IMG/VR virus record: IMGVR_UViG_3300050821_010701
Span: 1 to 57,794 of that record
Reading direction: 5' to 3' (one strand)
From: a virus
Length of the DNA stretch: 57,794 nucleotides
In this document: piece by piece, positions 32,377 to 40,574 of the stretch
How the letters are laid out: each line of letters starts with the position of its first letter
Position numbering within the stretch: position 1 is the stretch's first letter
Translations under genes and position numbers: made by a program
The notes under the pieces: model-generated
What the model was told of the DNA's origin: nothing
The model's input: the letters and a program-made list of their open reading frames with translations, nothing else
Database searches by the model: none

Positions 32377-33437
32377 CCGGTCTGCTCCGTGGTCTGGCGA
32401 TAGCTGCCATTGGCGCGCATCGCATGCAGCTTTCGCTTGTTTTGCGCGTAGATGTATTCCTTCTGCTCGTTGGTCAGGTTCGGCATGTCGGGCCGGTCCA
32501 TGATCGAGGTGCGGGCGATCTTCCGCTCCTCCTCGGTCAGGGTCATGGTCTGGGACTGCCGGACGCCCGTCGCAGACGGGACGTCGCGGGAAACGGGCGC
32601 GCTCACGGGCATGCTCCTTCGCTGGGGTTGCGGGGCGGCTTGCGGTGCAGGGGCCGCCGTCTTGAAACCGAACTCCTGGTCGAGCGCGTCGAAATAGGCC
32701 GTCGAGAAAGCCTGCACGCCCTTGTTGTCGGTGAGATACATGTGGGTCGCGTTGATCTTCTTGTTCAATGCGGTGTCGTTGACGAATTCGGGATGGTTGC
32801 GCAGCCAGGTTTTGGCGTTCTCCGGCAGGTCCCTGATCTGGTGTTCGAAACCGGTCGGCGCCGGTGCTGCCGTCTTCTGCACCGGCGGCGCGGTCTTGGC
32901 CGCCTCGCGCTTGCTCTCGAACGCCTGCTTACCGTCTTCAAGTCGATCGAGGCGCGCGGCGGCGCCCGCCATCAGACGCTGCGCGGCGGCAGCCGCCGTC
33001 CAGTCACCGGCCTGCGCATGTGCGGCATAATCGGCTTCGGCCTTGGCAATGGTCGATTGCTCCGCCGCGATTGCGGTCAGCACTGAATTGTACTGTGCGT
33101 CCTGTCGATCGCCGCGCTCGCGCTCCAGCTCCTCGGCGCGCTCATTGGCGAGCCGCAATGCATCGTCGCGTTCGCGCTGTAGCCGTTCGGTATTCTGGCG
33201 CTGCAGTTCCTCGGCGCGCTGCTGGTCGACCAGTGCCTTCTGGAGCGGGCTGTCGTCCTGTGCCTTCGGCTTCGGTGCGGGTTTTGGTTCCGGCGCGGGC
33301 GGGGCGGCGAGGTCGATCGTCGTCTCGCCTGTACCCTCATCAGGGAGATGGATTTCAATATCGCCAACCGGCGGCTCGTGATCCTCGACGATCGGCTTCG
33401 GCTCTTCTTTGGTGGGTGGCGGTTTCAAGCGCGGCAT
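32373..33437 (-). CDS. putative scaffolding protein, 354 aa
   Basis: Acidic and Pro-rich N-terminus (residues 1-70), then a long coiled coil (LVDQQRAEELQRQNTERLQR, further RLANERAEELERERGD), an Ala-rich helix, and a short C-terminal basic segment (NEQKEYIYAQNKRKLHAMRA). High charge, coiled coil and a basic C-terminus are features of phage scaffolds. It lies between portal-side genes and capsid genes. The start overlaps the stop of the co-chaperonin-like gene (TAATG). Confidence 0.55.
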   Translation of the reverse strand: MPRLKPPPTKEEPKPIVEDHEPPVGDIEIHLPDEGTGETTIDLAAPPAPEPKPAPKPKAQDDSPLQKALVDQQRAEELQRQNTERLQRERDDALRLANERAEELERERGDRQDAQYNSVLTAIAAEQSTIAKAEADYAAHAQAGDWTAAAAAQRLMAGAAARLDRLEDGKQAFESKREAAKTAPPVQKTAAPAPTGFEHQIRDLPENAKTWLRNHPEFVNDTALNKKINATHMYLTDNKGVQAFSTAYFDALDQEFGFKTAAPAPQAAPQPQRRSMPVSAPVSRDVPSATGVRQSQTMTLTEEERKIARTSIMDRPDMPNLTNEQKEYIYAQNKRKLHAMRANGSYRQTTEQTG

Positions 33438-33856
33438 TAGAACACCATTGACGGGTTAGGAATCTGCATGCGGATTTTGTCGTAGGCGATGACGCGGCAC
33501 GCGGTGCCATTGATCTGCATCGGCCAGGCGTCCTTGATCTGGTAGACCACCCATGAATGCAGTTTGGCCATCTCGCCGGTCTCGGTATCCTCCGTCTCGG
33601 TTTCCCAATTCGCATAGGCGATCGGGCCTGCCTTCAACACGAGGCCAACCTTGCCCTGGTACTCGTCTTCCTTGAGCACTTCGGTCGGGCGGATGATGCC
33701 GCCTGCGGTCTTCTCGTTGCGGATATAGGTCCCGAGCAGCACGAGATCGGCCGCGACCTTGACGCCGCTTAGATCGCCGACGGCCGTGATGATCGCGGCG
33801 CGCGGATCGTTCGACTGGCTGATCTGCGTGATCTTACTCGCACTCAATACGCTCAT
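33437..33856 (-). CDS. GroES-like co-chaperonin
   Basis: 139 residues. The core VAADLVLLGTYIRNEKTAGG-IIRP-TEVLKEDEYQGKV-GLVLKAGP matches the GroES barrel: 'KTAGGIxxP', the mobile-loop region, then 'KExxYQGxVxxxGP'. A later VVYQIKDAWPMQINGTACRV takes the place of the roof and second strands, ending in an AYDKIRMQI strand. Phage co-chaperonins (such as T4 gp31) reprogram the host GroEL for capsid folding. It is located beside scaffold and portal genes. An insertion of about 20 residues with Glu/Thr follows GPIAY, so the loop is longer than in GroES. Confidence 0.75.
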   Translation of the reverse strand: MSVLSASKITQISQSNDPRAAIITAVGDLSGVKVAADLVLLGTYIRNEKTAGGIIRPTEVLKEDEYQGKVGLVLKAGPIAYANWETETEDTETGEMAKLHSWVVYQIKDAWPMQINGTACRVIAYDKIRMQIPNPSMVF

Positions 33857-34038
33857 TCAGGTTCGTCTCCACTCAATTTGAAATCGGCCTCTTCGGAAAG
33901 TTTCAACGCCTCATCAAGGCCACGGATTCTGCCGATGAGTCCGGCGACGTCGGTCGACCCGGCGATCATCGCCTCAACATGCGCCTGCCGACGCTCGGCA
34001 ACGAGCTGCTCAAATAGGCGCGTGTGCTGGCTCTTCAT
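33853..34038 (-). CDS. small helical protein, 61 aa
   Basis: Starts MKSQHTRLFEQLVAERRQAH; predicted to be two helices with a charged C-terminus (SEEADFKLSGDEPE). ATGA overlaps on both sides. Likely a head-assembly accessory by position. Confidence 0.6.
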   Translation of the reverse strand: MKSQHTRLFEQLVAERRQAHVEAMIAGSTDVAGLIGRIRGLDEALKLSEEADFKLSGDEPE

Positions 34039-34640
34039 TTTCCTTTGCGCTTCATGTGCTCGGCCGCCTCAAGACGGCCGACACCGGTTGTTGCACCGGC
34101 GCGATCGATCACCTTCGGCTTCACGAAGCCGCCCTTGGCGTAGCTGTTCTTCGCCGCGCGCTTGCTCCACTTGCCGATATTGGCCTTGGTCGACTCGCCG
34201 TCGATATGCACGCCGCCGCCGCGCGCTCGCATAGGCATGCCCGGAGGCATGCCGGGAGGACCACCCATCGGCGGACCACCAGGCGGCGGCATCATCGGAG
34301 GTTTTGCCATCGGAGGTGCCATTGGCGGGCCACCTGGCGCTGCCGGGATCGGGCCGCCTGCCGGAGCACCGCCACCAGGATGCGGAGGCACCACGATCGC
34401 GATGTTCGTATGGTGACCCTTTTCCTTGCCCTTGACCTTGCCGCCACGCGCGTAGCGCTTCATCTGCTTCGAACCGGCGACAAAGCCGTCATGATGCTCG
34501 GCCGCCGTCTTGCTCGTCACCTTGGAAAACGCGTGGCTCTTGCTGTGCTCCTTCGCACCTGCAGGTTCGTCCTTCAGGATGTGATGGACACGCCGATGCG
34601 AAACCTGGTGCTCGCGGTGCATGTGGTGTGAGTGGGCCAT
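34035..34640 (-). CDS. His-rich protein with a Pro/Gly/Met segment, 201 aa
   Basis: The N-terminal 70 residues are His/Arg/Lys-rich (MAHSHHMHREHQVSHRRVHH). A central segment of about 60 residues is almost all Pro, Gly, Met and Ala (PPGGPPMGGPPGMPPGMPM). The C-terminus is basic with Lys/Gly. It resembles other basic, low-complexity proteins in this head cluster (28224) and may bind DNA or metals. Disordered; role unknown. Confidence 0.55.
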   Translation of the reverse strand: MAHSHHMHREHQVSHRRVHHILKDEPAGAKEHSKSHAFSKVTSKTAAEHHDGFVAGSKQMKRYARGGKVKGKEKGHHTNIAIVVPPHPGGGAPAGGPIPAAPGGPPMAPPMAKPPMMPPPGGPPMGGPPGMPPGMPMRARGGGVHIDGESTKANIGKWSKRAAKNSYAKGGFVKPKVIDRAGATTGVGRLEAAEHMKRKGK

Positions 34641-34870
34641 CAGTCGTTCTCCCCTCTGACATTGCCGTGGTTGGAGACCTGGCGCGCGGGCGCGCCGATC
34701 CAGCTTTCCTCTTCGGGCGAGGCGGCATCGCCTTGCGCCGATGCGCTGACCTTGACGCCAGCGATGCGTGAGGCCCGATCCATCGGATGTTCCCCGCGCG
34801 CGCCGGTCATGGCGTCGAGCTTATCGCCGTGCGACCGGCGGACGTCGTCTCTGTGTTCATGCGGCATCAT
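34640..34870 (-). CDS. small head-cluster protein, 76 aa
   Basis: Begins MMPHEHRDDVRRSHGDKLDA; charged and probably helical in its first half, with a Ser/Gly/Asp-rich end. It overlaps the portal stop by ATGA and the next gene by TGATG, so it is translated in step with them. Role unknown. Confidence 0.55.
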   Translation of the reverse strand: MMPHEHRDDVRRSHGDKLDAMTGARGEHPMDRASRIAGVKVSASAQGDAASPEEESWIGAPARQVSNHGNVRGEND

Positions 34871-37557
34871 TTGCCTCCTGCCGGTTTCGGCTTGTTCATT
34901 GCCTTGACCTTCGCGTCGGCGAGTTTCTTGCTCGTCTCAAGTTCGACCTTGTGCTTCTCGCCCTGACGCTCGTGCGTCTCTTTGTCGATCTTCATCTGCT
35001 GCTCGTGCTTCTCGCCCTCGCGATTAGCGCGCTCCTGCTCCGCAGGTCCGATCGCTTCGGCCTTGGCCTCGGCCATCTTCTTCTGGTTTTCGAGCGTGGC
35101 CTGGTGCTTCTCGCGTTCGAGCTGAATCTGTTGCGCCTGACGCTCGCGCTCGGCCGTAAGGGTCTGCTCGTGCTTCTGGCGCTGCGCCGCGATCTCCTGC
35201 TGGTGCTTCTGCGCGTTGGCCGTGATTTCAAGCTGATGCTTCTGCGCATCCTGATGTAGCTGCGCCTGGCCCTGCACATGATCGGAGATGATGTCGTGCT
35301 GCGCGGTCATCTGCTTCACCGCCATGTCTGACTGCGCCGAGACATTGTCGCGATGAATGTCGTGGGCATGGATGATCATCTCGGCCTGCACCCGCATCTG
35401 TTCGAGCTGCATCTCGAACTGCTGCATGCGCTCCTTGAAGGCGCGCTCGGCCTGTTTGTCGGCGAAGTTGGCCTGCTGGCTCTGCGCCTGGATGTAGACC
35501 TTGGCCTGGTCGATCTGCGCCTTCATCTGCTCGGCCTGCGCCTTGGCCTGGATCGCAACCATGCGCGGATCAGGCGGCGGCTGCGCGGTCTGGCTCTTCA
35601 TCAGGCCTTCGCTGTCGATGTCGGCAATCCGCAGGATGCGTTTCAACGAATTGCGCGCGTCCATGTCCTGCGGATATTTCGTGACCAGCATGTCGATGAT
35701 GGTCGCCTTCGCAATGCGATGCAGGCTCGTCGGATTGTTCGGATCGGCGACCGGCACCAGCTCGCGCTCGTCGAGCGCCTGCTTGAACTGCTCCACCGTC
35801 CATTGCCGCGACGGTTTCTTGTTGTGGCGCCAGAACGCCTCCGGGTCCTCGCGGAATCGCTCCTTCAGGAGGCCAAACTCCTCGGCCTGCGCCGCATGGA
35901 GGCGCTTGTGCACGCTGTCCATGATCTTGGTGGCCTGCTCGATCAGCGCCATGGTGGTGCCGACCGGTACGTCCTGCTTGCCCTCACCGATGTTGAGTTC
36001 GGCGGTCTGGCCAAGCCGCTGACCCACTTCCTCGATATGGGTGGCGAGATTGGTAAAGGCGGCGCCGGTTTCCTTGTAGGGAAGCGGCATGAACGCATCC
36101 TGGATTTTCATGCCGGGCGGTACGTCAACCGGCATGCCGCCGCCGACCGGGACGCGAAACTGGTTGGTCTTCTGACGACCGGCGCCCTGCGCGAATAGCC
36201 AGCCGGGAAAATTCGAAAACATGCCGTTGTCGATCATGATGCGCCAGATCGCGGTCAGCGCCATCGTGACATTGCCGAGAATGTGGATCAGGCCGAGACC
36301 ATAGAAGCCGAGCCCCCGGATGAACGGGAACTGGACAAAGAACTGCTTTGCGAGCGCCTGCTCATCGTCCTCTTCCCAGTTGCGGGTGACGGCGAGCACC
36401 TGACGGCTGTTCTTTTCGAGCGTGACGACGAACGGAAGCGGGAGCCCTTCGCCCTTGAACTGCTTCGGCGCGAACTCATCAAGATCAAGCTCGCAATAGC
36501 ACTCATAGATTTCGTACTCGGAATCCTTCGGCTGCTGCGGCAGTGGCTTATACCCGCCGATCTCGGCCTTGGCCTTCTCGACCGGCGTCACCTGCAGGTC
36601 CGATGAAGGCTCGCGCAGCTCGACATCGCGGTAGGCACCGGCGAGCTGCATCCGCTTCAGCATTGAGGGCCGCATCTTGATGCGGTGGGTAAACCGCGCG
36701 CAGTTGCGGATGTCGGTCGCCGCGTTCGAGACGATGATGTCCTCGGCGTCGACCGATTCCGACACCGGGCGCCGCTTCAAAATGTGGTTATAGACCTTCT
36801 TGAACCCGTCACCGCCAAAACCGATGTAGAACAGCATGCGGTCGGTGTCCGGCACATATTCGGTCGCGGTCACCGTGAGGTAGTGATTGAAATCCTTTTC
36901 CAGCGCGGCGCCGAGGTCGTCCATCGCCTGTCCCTCGGGTGCGGGGGATGCGCCGATACCGGGGGGAGGTGCTGCTGCAGGACCCGGTATCGGCGACTGC
37001 GCAGGCTGGCCGGGAGTCGTAGGGCCTGCGGTTGGTTGCGGCGTATCGGGCCGCATGGGTTGATCATTGCGAACTTTCACCGGGCCGGATGCGGGCAGAA
37101 ACTCACCGCGCGCGGTGGCCTGAAACCGGATCGTCGCCTCCAGAAGGAGCGGGTGGCGCACCGTCGACATGCCTTCCAGCGGCGCCGATGCCGTACCGGT
37201 GTCGCCGCGCGGTTCCTCGATCTTGAGGCCCAAGAGCCGGATGCCGGTCTGGCGAGAGTCCATCCAGTCCTTGCGCGAGGCGATGTCGAGGTCGATGCCG
37301 GTCAGAAGATCGGAGGCGATCCGCGAGAGTTCATCCTGCGGGATCGCGTCGGCGAGGTTGCGGTAGAAGTCGTTAGGGTCGCCAACGTCGTCGCGACCGG
37401 GATTTTCGTCATAGGTGGCGCTGCCGTCGCTATGCTCGTGCATAACGACGCCATCTTGAACGGCGATGGCGTGGTTGCCCTCGTCAAGGTCGATGTCCCG
37501 AGAGGAGAGATGCTCCTCCGGCTGCTCCGGGTCGACAAGGCGAAGGGTCGTGGCCAT
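34867..37557 (-). CDS. portal protein with a long coiled-coil C-terminus
   Basis: 896 residues. The central part (about 60-560) has the helical-rich layout of large portals of short-tailed phages, including a Pro/Ala-rich insertion at about 165-205 and DFNHYLTVTATEYVPDTDRM, GGDGFKKVYNHILKRRPVSE and VRHPLLLEATIRFQATARGE segments. The C-terminal 250 residues form a coiled coil rich in Gln/Glu/Ala/Lys (EEIAAQRQKHEQTL-like repeats), longer than usual. It forms the DNA entry ring of the head. It follows the terminase gene at only 40 bp. A dyad lies 15 bp before its start. Confidence 0.75.
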   Translation of the reverse strand: MATTLRLVDPEQPEEHLSSRDIDLDEGNHAIAVQDGVVMHEHSDGSATYDENPGRDDVGDPNDFYRNLADAIPQDELSRIASDLLTGIDLDIASRKDWMDSRQTGIRLLGLKIEEPRGDTGTASAPLEGMSTVRHPLLLEATIRFQATARGEFLPASGPVKVRNDQPMRPDTPQPTAGPTTPGQPAQSPIPGPAAAPPPGIGASPAPEGQAMDDLGAALEKDFNHYLTVTATEYVPDTDRMLFYIGFGGDGFKKVYNHILKRRPVSESVDAEDIIVSNAATDIRNCARFTHRIKMRPSMLKRMQLAGAYRDVELREPSSDLQVTPVEKAKAEIGGYKPLPQQPKDSEYEIYECYCELDLDEFAPKQFKGEGLPLPFVVTLEKNSRQVLAVTRNWEEDDEQALAKQFFVQFPFIRGLGFYGLGLIHILGNVTMALTAIWRIMIDNGMFSNFPGWLFAQGAGRQKTNQFRVPVGGGMPVDVPPGMKIQDAFMPLPYKETGAAFTNLATHIEEVGQRLGQTAELNIGEGKQDVPVGTTMALIEQATKIMDSVHKRLHAAQAEEFGLLKERFREDPEAFWRHNKKPSRQWTVEQFKQALDERELVPVADPNNPTSLHRIAKATIIDMLVTKYPQDMDARNSLKRILRIADIDSEGLMKSQTAQPPPDPRMVAIQAKAQAEQMKAQIDQAKVYIQAQSQQANFADKQAERAFKERMQQFEMQLEQMRVQAEMIIHAHDIHRDNVSAQSDMAVKQMTAQHDIISDHVQGQAQLHQDAQKHQLEITANAQKHQQEIAAQRQKHEQTLTAERERQAQQIQLEREKHQATLENQKKMAEAKAEAIGPAEQERANREGEKHEQQMKIDKETHERQGEKHKVELETSKKLADAKVKAMNKPKPAGGK

Positions 37558-37572
37558 CGGCCTTCCATTGAC

Positions 37573-37588
37573 GTGAACTTTCGCTCAT
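37573..37588. promoter_or_regulatory. GTGAA-N6-CTCAT dyad before the portal gene
   Basis: GTGAA, CTTTCG, CTCAT; two mismatches. It lies 15 bp before the portal ATG and 10 bp after the terminase stop. Confidence 0.5.
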
Positions 37589-37597
37589 ACCATGTCG

Positions 37598-39286
37598 TCA
37601 AACTGGATACAATGCGCCGGACCTCGGCCGGTAGCGGGTCTCCTGGGCCTCGCTATAGGCCACCTCCTGCTTCTTCATCGCCCAGCCGGAGCGCCTGAGG
37701 TAGAGCAGCGCCATGCTGCAGGTGTCGGCGAGGTCATCGTGCAGCGAGCGGGGAACGAGCGCGCACTGCTTGATCATCTCATCCGCCCATTCCTTGTCCG
37801 GCGCGTGGATCAGGCCCTCGGCGAACAGGTGCACCACCGTCTGCAGCCGCACCACCTTGTCATGCGATTTGATGAAGCCGGTCCTCGGGTCAACAATCTC
37901 GATGCCGAAGTCGAACGAGCCGAACAGTCGCGCCAGCTCGGTCGAGATCGGGATACCCGCCGTCTGGTTCTCGATGATCAGCCGGTCGACCTTGAACTTC
38001 TTGCAGTCGCTCCCAACCCGCGACACCAGCTCATGGAAGCGCAGCCGCTCGGCCCAGCAATACATCAGAAAAATCTTCGGGTTGCCCGCCTTGTCGCGAA
38101 AGATGCCCCAGATCGAGAGCGCCGACGGGTCGTTCTCCTGCTTCTCGGTGTAGGCGGTGTCGACGGCGGCAAGGATGTATTCGAAGCCGGGGTAGACCTC
38201 CTTCTTCACCACCTTGCCGGTGACCTCGTCCTTGACTTCAAGGAACGGGGTGCCGTGCTCGTTGGCGATTTTCTCGTCCCAGCCCTGCCACCATTCCCGG
38301 CGGATGATGCCACCGCCGCGCGGCGCTGGCTCCTGCTGGTATTGTCCGGCATAGGCGTAGGGGCCGAGTTCGCGTTCGAGGTTGTCGACGTCGCTCGGGG
38401 GAAACCGCTGCGGCCAGAGCAGCTCGCCCTCCTCGCTTCTCCGGTCGACCCAGAAAATGTCGTCGTCGTCGACATCATCTACATCGTCGCCGATGAAGGT
38501 CTTCACCCTGTCGCCGACCCAAGCGTTGACATGCTGGCACGGGACATAGGACATCGGCACGCAGAAATGCACGTAGCCGCCCTTGCGCAGGATGTCGCCG
38601 GAAAGGTCGCCCTCGTGCACGCGCTGCATCACCACGATCATGGCGCCGGTGTTGCGGTTGTTGAGGCGGCTCGGCATGGTTTCCGACCACCACTTCACGG
38701 TGTCCTCGCGGACGTCGTCGGACTCCGCCTCCTTGACCAGGTGCGGGTCGTCCGCGACTAGCACGTCGGCGCCAAAGCCGGTCGCCTTGGCGTCGACCGA
38801 CGAACACATCCGGTAGCCGCCTTTGTTGTTTTCGAAATGGCCCTGCGTCTCGCGGATCAGCCGGAACCGGTGGCCCCAACGCTGCTGGTACCAGCGTGAC
38901 TCGATCAGCCGCTTGCACTTGATCGAGTGTTCGAGCGAGAGCTTTTCGGCATAAGAGGCATAGAAGAACGACACCTGCGGCCCCATCAGCGGGCCTTTAT
39001 GGCGCTGCGCCCAGACCCAGGCGCAGAAGCAGATCGAGACGATGAAGGTCTTGCCGGTGCGCGGCGGCTCGTTGAGCAGCAGACGCGGGATGTAGCCGTG
39101 CGCTACCGCCTCCATGTGGTGGCAGATGTCTTCCAGATGCCAGTTCGGGACGAATTCGGCAGGATCGATGATCGGCCAGGCCGCCTTGCAAAACTCGTAA
39201 AAACTCTCTTCGAGCTTTTCCGCGTCCTTGATTTCCTTGATGCGGCGGGCCGCCTGCAGCGCCCGCACAAGTGTTTGTTGCGACAT
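37598..39286 (-). CDS. terminase large subunit
   Basis: 562 residues. The ATPase part has an adenine-binding region, the Walker A-like NEPPRTGKTFIVSI near residue 69 and a Walker B-like VLVADDPHLV near residue 180, with MQRVHEGDLSG further on. The nuclease part has AAVDTAYTEK (first Asp) near residue 375, IIENQTAGIPI, and the last acidic cluster HDDLADTCSMA near residue 535. This matches large terminases of the headful type. The ATG at 39286 replaces an in-frame GTG at 39331 that would lie in the dyad. It cuts and pumps DNA into the head. The small subunit is not next to it but at 54994. Confidence 0.9.
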   Translation of the reverse strand: MSQQTLVRALQAARRIKEIKDAEKLEESFYEFCKAAWPIIDPAEFVPNWHLEDICHHMEAVAHGYIPRLLLNEPPRTGKTFIVSICFCAWVWAQRHKGPLMGPQVSFFYASYAEKLSLEHSIKCKRLIESRWYQQRWGHRFRLIRETQGHFENNKGGYRMCSSVDAKATGFGADVLVADDPHLVKEAESDDVREDTVKWWSETMPSRLNNRNTGAMIVVMQRVHEGDLSGDILRKGGYVHFCVPMSYVPCQHVNAWVGDRVKTFIGDDVDDVDDDDIFWVDRRSEEGELLWPQRFPPSDVDNLERELGPYAYAGQYQQEPAPRGGGIIRREWWQGWDEKIANEHGTPFLEVKDEVTGKVVKKEVYPGFEYILAAVDTAYTEKQENDPSALSIWGIFRDKAGNPKIFLMYCWAERLRFHELVSRVGSDCKKFKVDRLIIENQTAGIPISTELARLFGSFDFGIEIVDPRTGFIKSHDKVVRLQTVVHLFAEGLIHAPDKEWADEMIKQCALVPRSLHDDLADTCSMALLYLRRSGWAMKKQEVAYSEAQETRYRPRSGALYPV

Positions 39287-39315
39287 GTCGCGACCATAGC
39301 CATTTTGGTGATAAC

Positions 39316-39331
39316 GTGAAAGGTCCCTCAC
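39316..39331. promoter_or_regulatory. GTGAA-N6-CTCAC dyad between terminase and the sugar operon
   Basis: GTGAA, AGGTCC, CTCAC; one mismatch. It sits 29 bp before the leftward terminase start and 41 bp before the rightward gene at 39373, so it could control both divergent units. Confidence 0.55.
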
Positions 39332-39372
39332 ATCATGATGACAACGCGCGCACGCCGTGGTAACCGCTGCGC

Positions 39373-39531
39373 ATGCAAGAGGATCGTCATAGGGTGCCTT
39401 GGGCGGCGCGGATCAACATCCGGCCGCTCGCGCGCGAGGCGATCCAGCGGATCGCCCAGAATGAGCGGATCGCCGTGGCGACCGCGATCGGCAACGCGAT
39501 CGATGACTACGTCACTGCGAGGAGCACATGA
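39373..39531 (+). CDS. ribbon-helix-helix-like small protein, 52 aa
   Basis: Reads MQEDRHRVPWAARINIRPLA then REAIQRIAQNERIAVATAIGNAIDDYV. A beta-strand-like 'ARINIRP' followed by two helices, the second ending 'VATAIGNAIDDYV', is the classical ribbon-helix-helix layout (Arc/MetJ/antitoxin type). It is the first gene of the plus operon and could regulate the divergent promoters at 39316. Starts of the downstream genes overlap (ATGA), so it is co-translated. Confidence 0.6.
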   Translation: MQEDRHRVPWAARINIRPLAREAIQRIAQNERIAVATAIGNAIDDYVTARST

Positions 39532-39686
39532 ACCGGGAAGAGATGGCAATGCTGCGTAAGACCATGTTCGCCATGGTCGAACGTCTGCGCAAGGTCGGCG
39601 ACTACGGCGCGGGCGCCGCCGACATCCGCCTCACCGCCGAGGTGGTGCTCAAGCTGATCGACCATTGGCTGGAGCGGATGAAATGA
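39528..39686 (+). CDS. small helical protein, 52 aa
   Basis: Begins MNREEMAMLRKTMFAMVERL and ends VVLKLIDHWLERMK; two amphipathic helices with several Met. ATGA overlaps with both neighbours. Not recognised. Confidence 0.6.
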   Translation: MNREEMAMLRKTMFAMVERLRKVGDYGAGAADIRLTAEVVLKLIDHWLERMK

Positions 39687-39886
39687 AGCACGGCAAGAGC
39701 GAGGTGCACTACTCCTCCGGCATGCTGCACTCGCATTGCGGTCCGACCTTCCACGACGACAAGTATTATTGCCGCCATTTCATACCGGGCACCGGCCGCA
39801 GCGGCCAATGCGACACAGTCGAGGGCGCGATCATGCCGGAGATGTGGTGCGAATTATATAAGCGAACGACCAAAGCATCGTCATGA
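39683..39886 (+). CDS. small Cys/His protein, 67 aa
   Basis: Begins MKHGKSEVHYSSGMLHSHCG. It contains C.......YYCRHF and TGRSGQCDTVEG then MWCELY, four cysteines and several histidines, so a metal site is likely. Similar small 'HC---F-P----G-C-LV-G-I' proteins are found in phage and bacterial genomes without known function. ATGA overlaps on both sides. Confidence 0.6.
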   Translation: MKHGKSEVHYSSGMLHSHCGPTFHDDKYYCRHFIPGTGRSGQCDTVEGAIMPEMWCELYKRTTKASS

Positions 39887-40398
39887 CCCCGTCGATTCCG
39901 ACCGAACGCCTCGTGCTGCGCCCGCTCTCCAAGGTCACCGCGCGCCAGGTCGCCTGGCTCAACGACCCCGAGGTGGTGCGGTTTAGCGAGCAGCGCCACC
40001 GCGAGCACACCATGTTCTCGCAGATCAACTTCATCAACAGTTTCAACGACAACTCCCACCTCTGGGGTATCCATCGCATCGATACCAACGAGCACATCGG
40101 CAATTTGAGCGCCGACCACGACCCGCCGAACAATGTCGCCGACGTCGGCATCATGGTCGGCGAGACGCGCCATTGGGGCCAGGGCTATGCCACCGAGGCG
40201 TGGCGCGGCGCCTGCACGTGGTTGCTCGACAAGGAGGGCGGCGGCATGCGGAAGCTGGAAGCCGGATGCATGCGCGCTAACGAGGCGATGGTGAGGATCA
40301 TCAGGGGCAGCGGGTTTGCCCAGGAGGGCGAGCGCGCCAACCATTTCTGGCTCGGCGGCGGCCCAGTTGGGATGGTTCTATTCGGGAGGTTCCGGTGA
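39883..40398 (+). CDS. GNAT acetyltransferase, RimJ/RimL type
   Basis: 171 residues. The start SIPTERLVLRPLSKVTARQV and the core HIGNLSADHDPPNNVADVGI and then ETRHWGQGYATEAWRGACTW (acetyl-CoA loop 'GxGYATEA'), ARANEAMVRIIRGSGFAQEG-type ending, are the classic pattern of this family. Substrate unknown; candidates are an amino sugar or a protein terminus. First recognised enzyme of the sugar operon. ATGA overlap with its neighbour before. Confidence 0.8.
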   Translation: MTPSIPTERLVLRPLSKVTARQVAWLNDPEVVRFSEQRHREHTMFSQINFINSFNDNSHLWGIHRIDTNEHIGNLSADHDPPNNVADVGIMVGETRHWGQGYATEAWRGACTWLLDKEGGGMRKLEAGCMRANEAMVRIIRGSGFAQEGERANHFWLGGGPVGMVLFGRFR

Positions 40399-40574
40399 GC
40401 GAGGACGAGATCATCAAAAAAATCCGTGACGTCCGGTATGTGAACAATCTGCATTGGATGAAATTGCTTCAGATCGCACTCAAGCATGCGCCGATCGAGA
40501 CGAAGAAGGTTCTGCAGGCGATCAACGATAACGACCGGGTGGTCTCCGGTCTTCTCGCGGAGCTGGCAAAATGA
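40395..40574 (+). CDS. small helical protein, 59 aa
   Basis: GTG start overlapping the stop of the GNAT gene (GTGA). Reads MSEDEIIKKIRDVRYVNNLH, then WMKLLQIALKHAPIETKKVL; two helical units. Its stop overlaps the methyltransferase start (ATGA). No match known. Confidence 0.6.
   Translation: MSEDEIIKKIRDVRYVNNLHWMKLLQIALKHAPIETKKVLQAINDNDRVVSGLLAELAK

Noticed and set aside
10497-39331. Dyads as promoters for a T7-type RNA polymerase
   Set aside because: They are two-fold symmetric and no single-subunit polymerase gene is seen.
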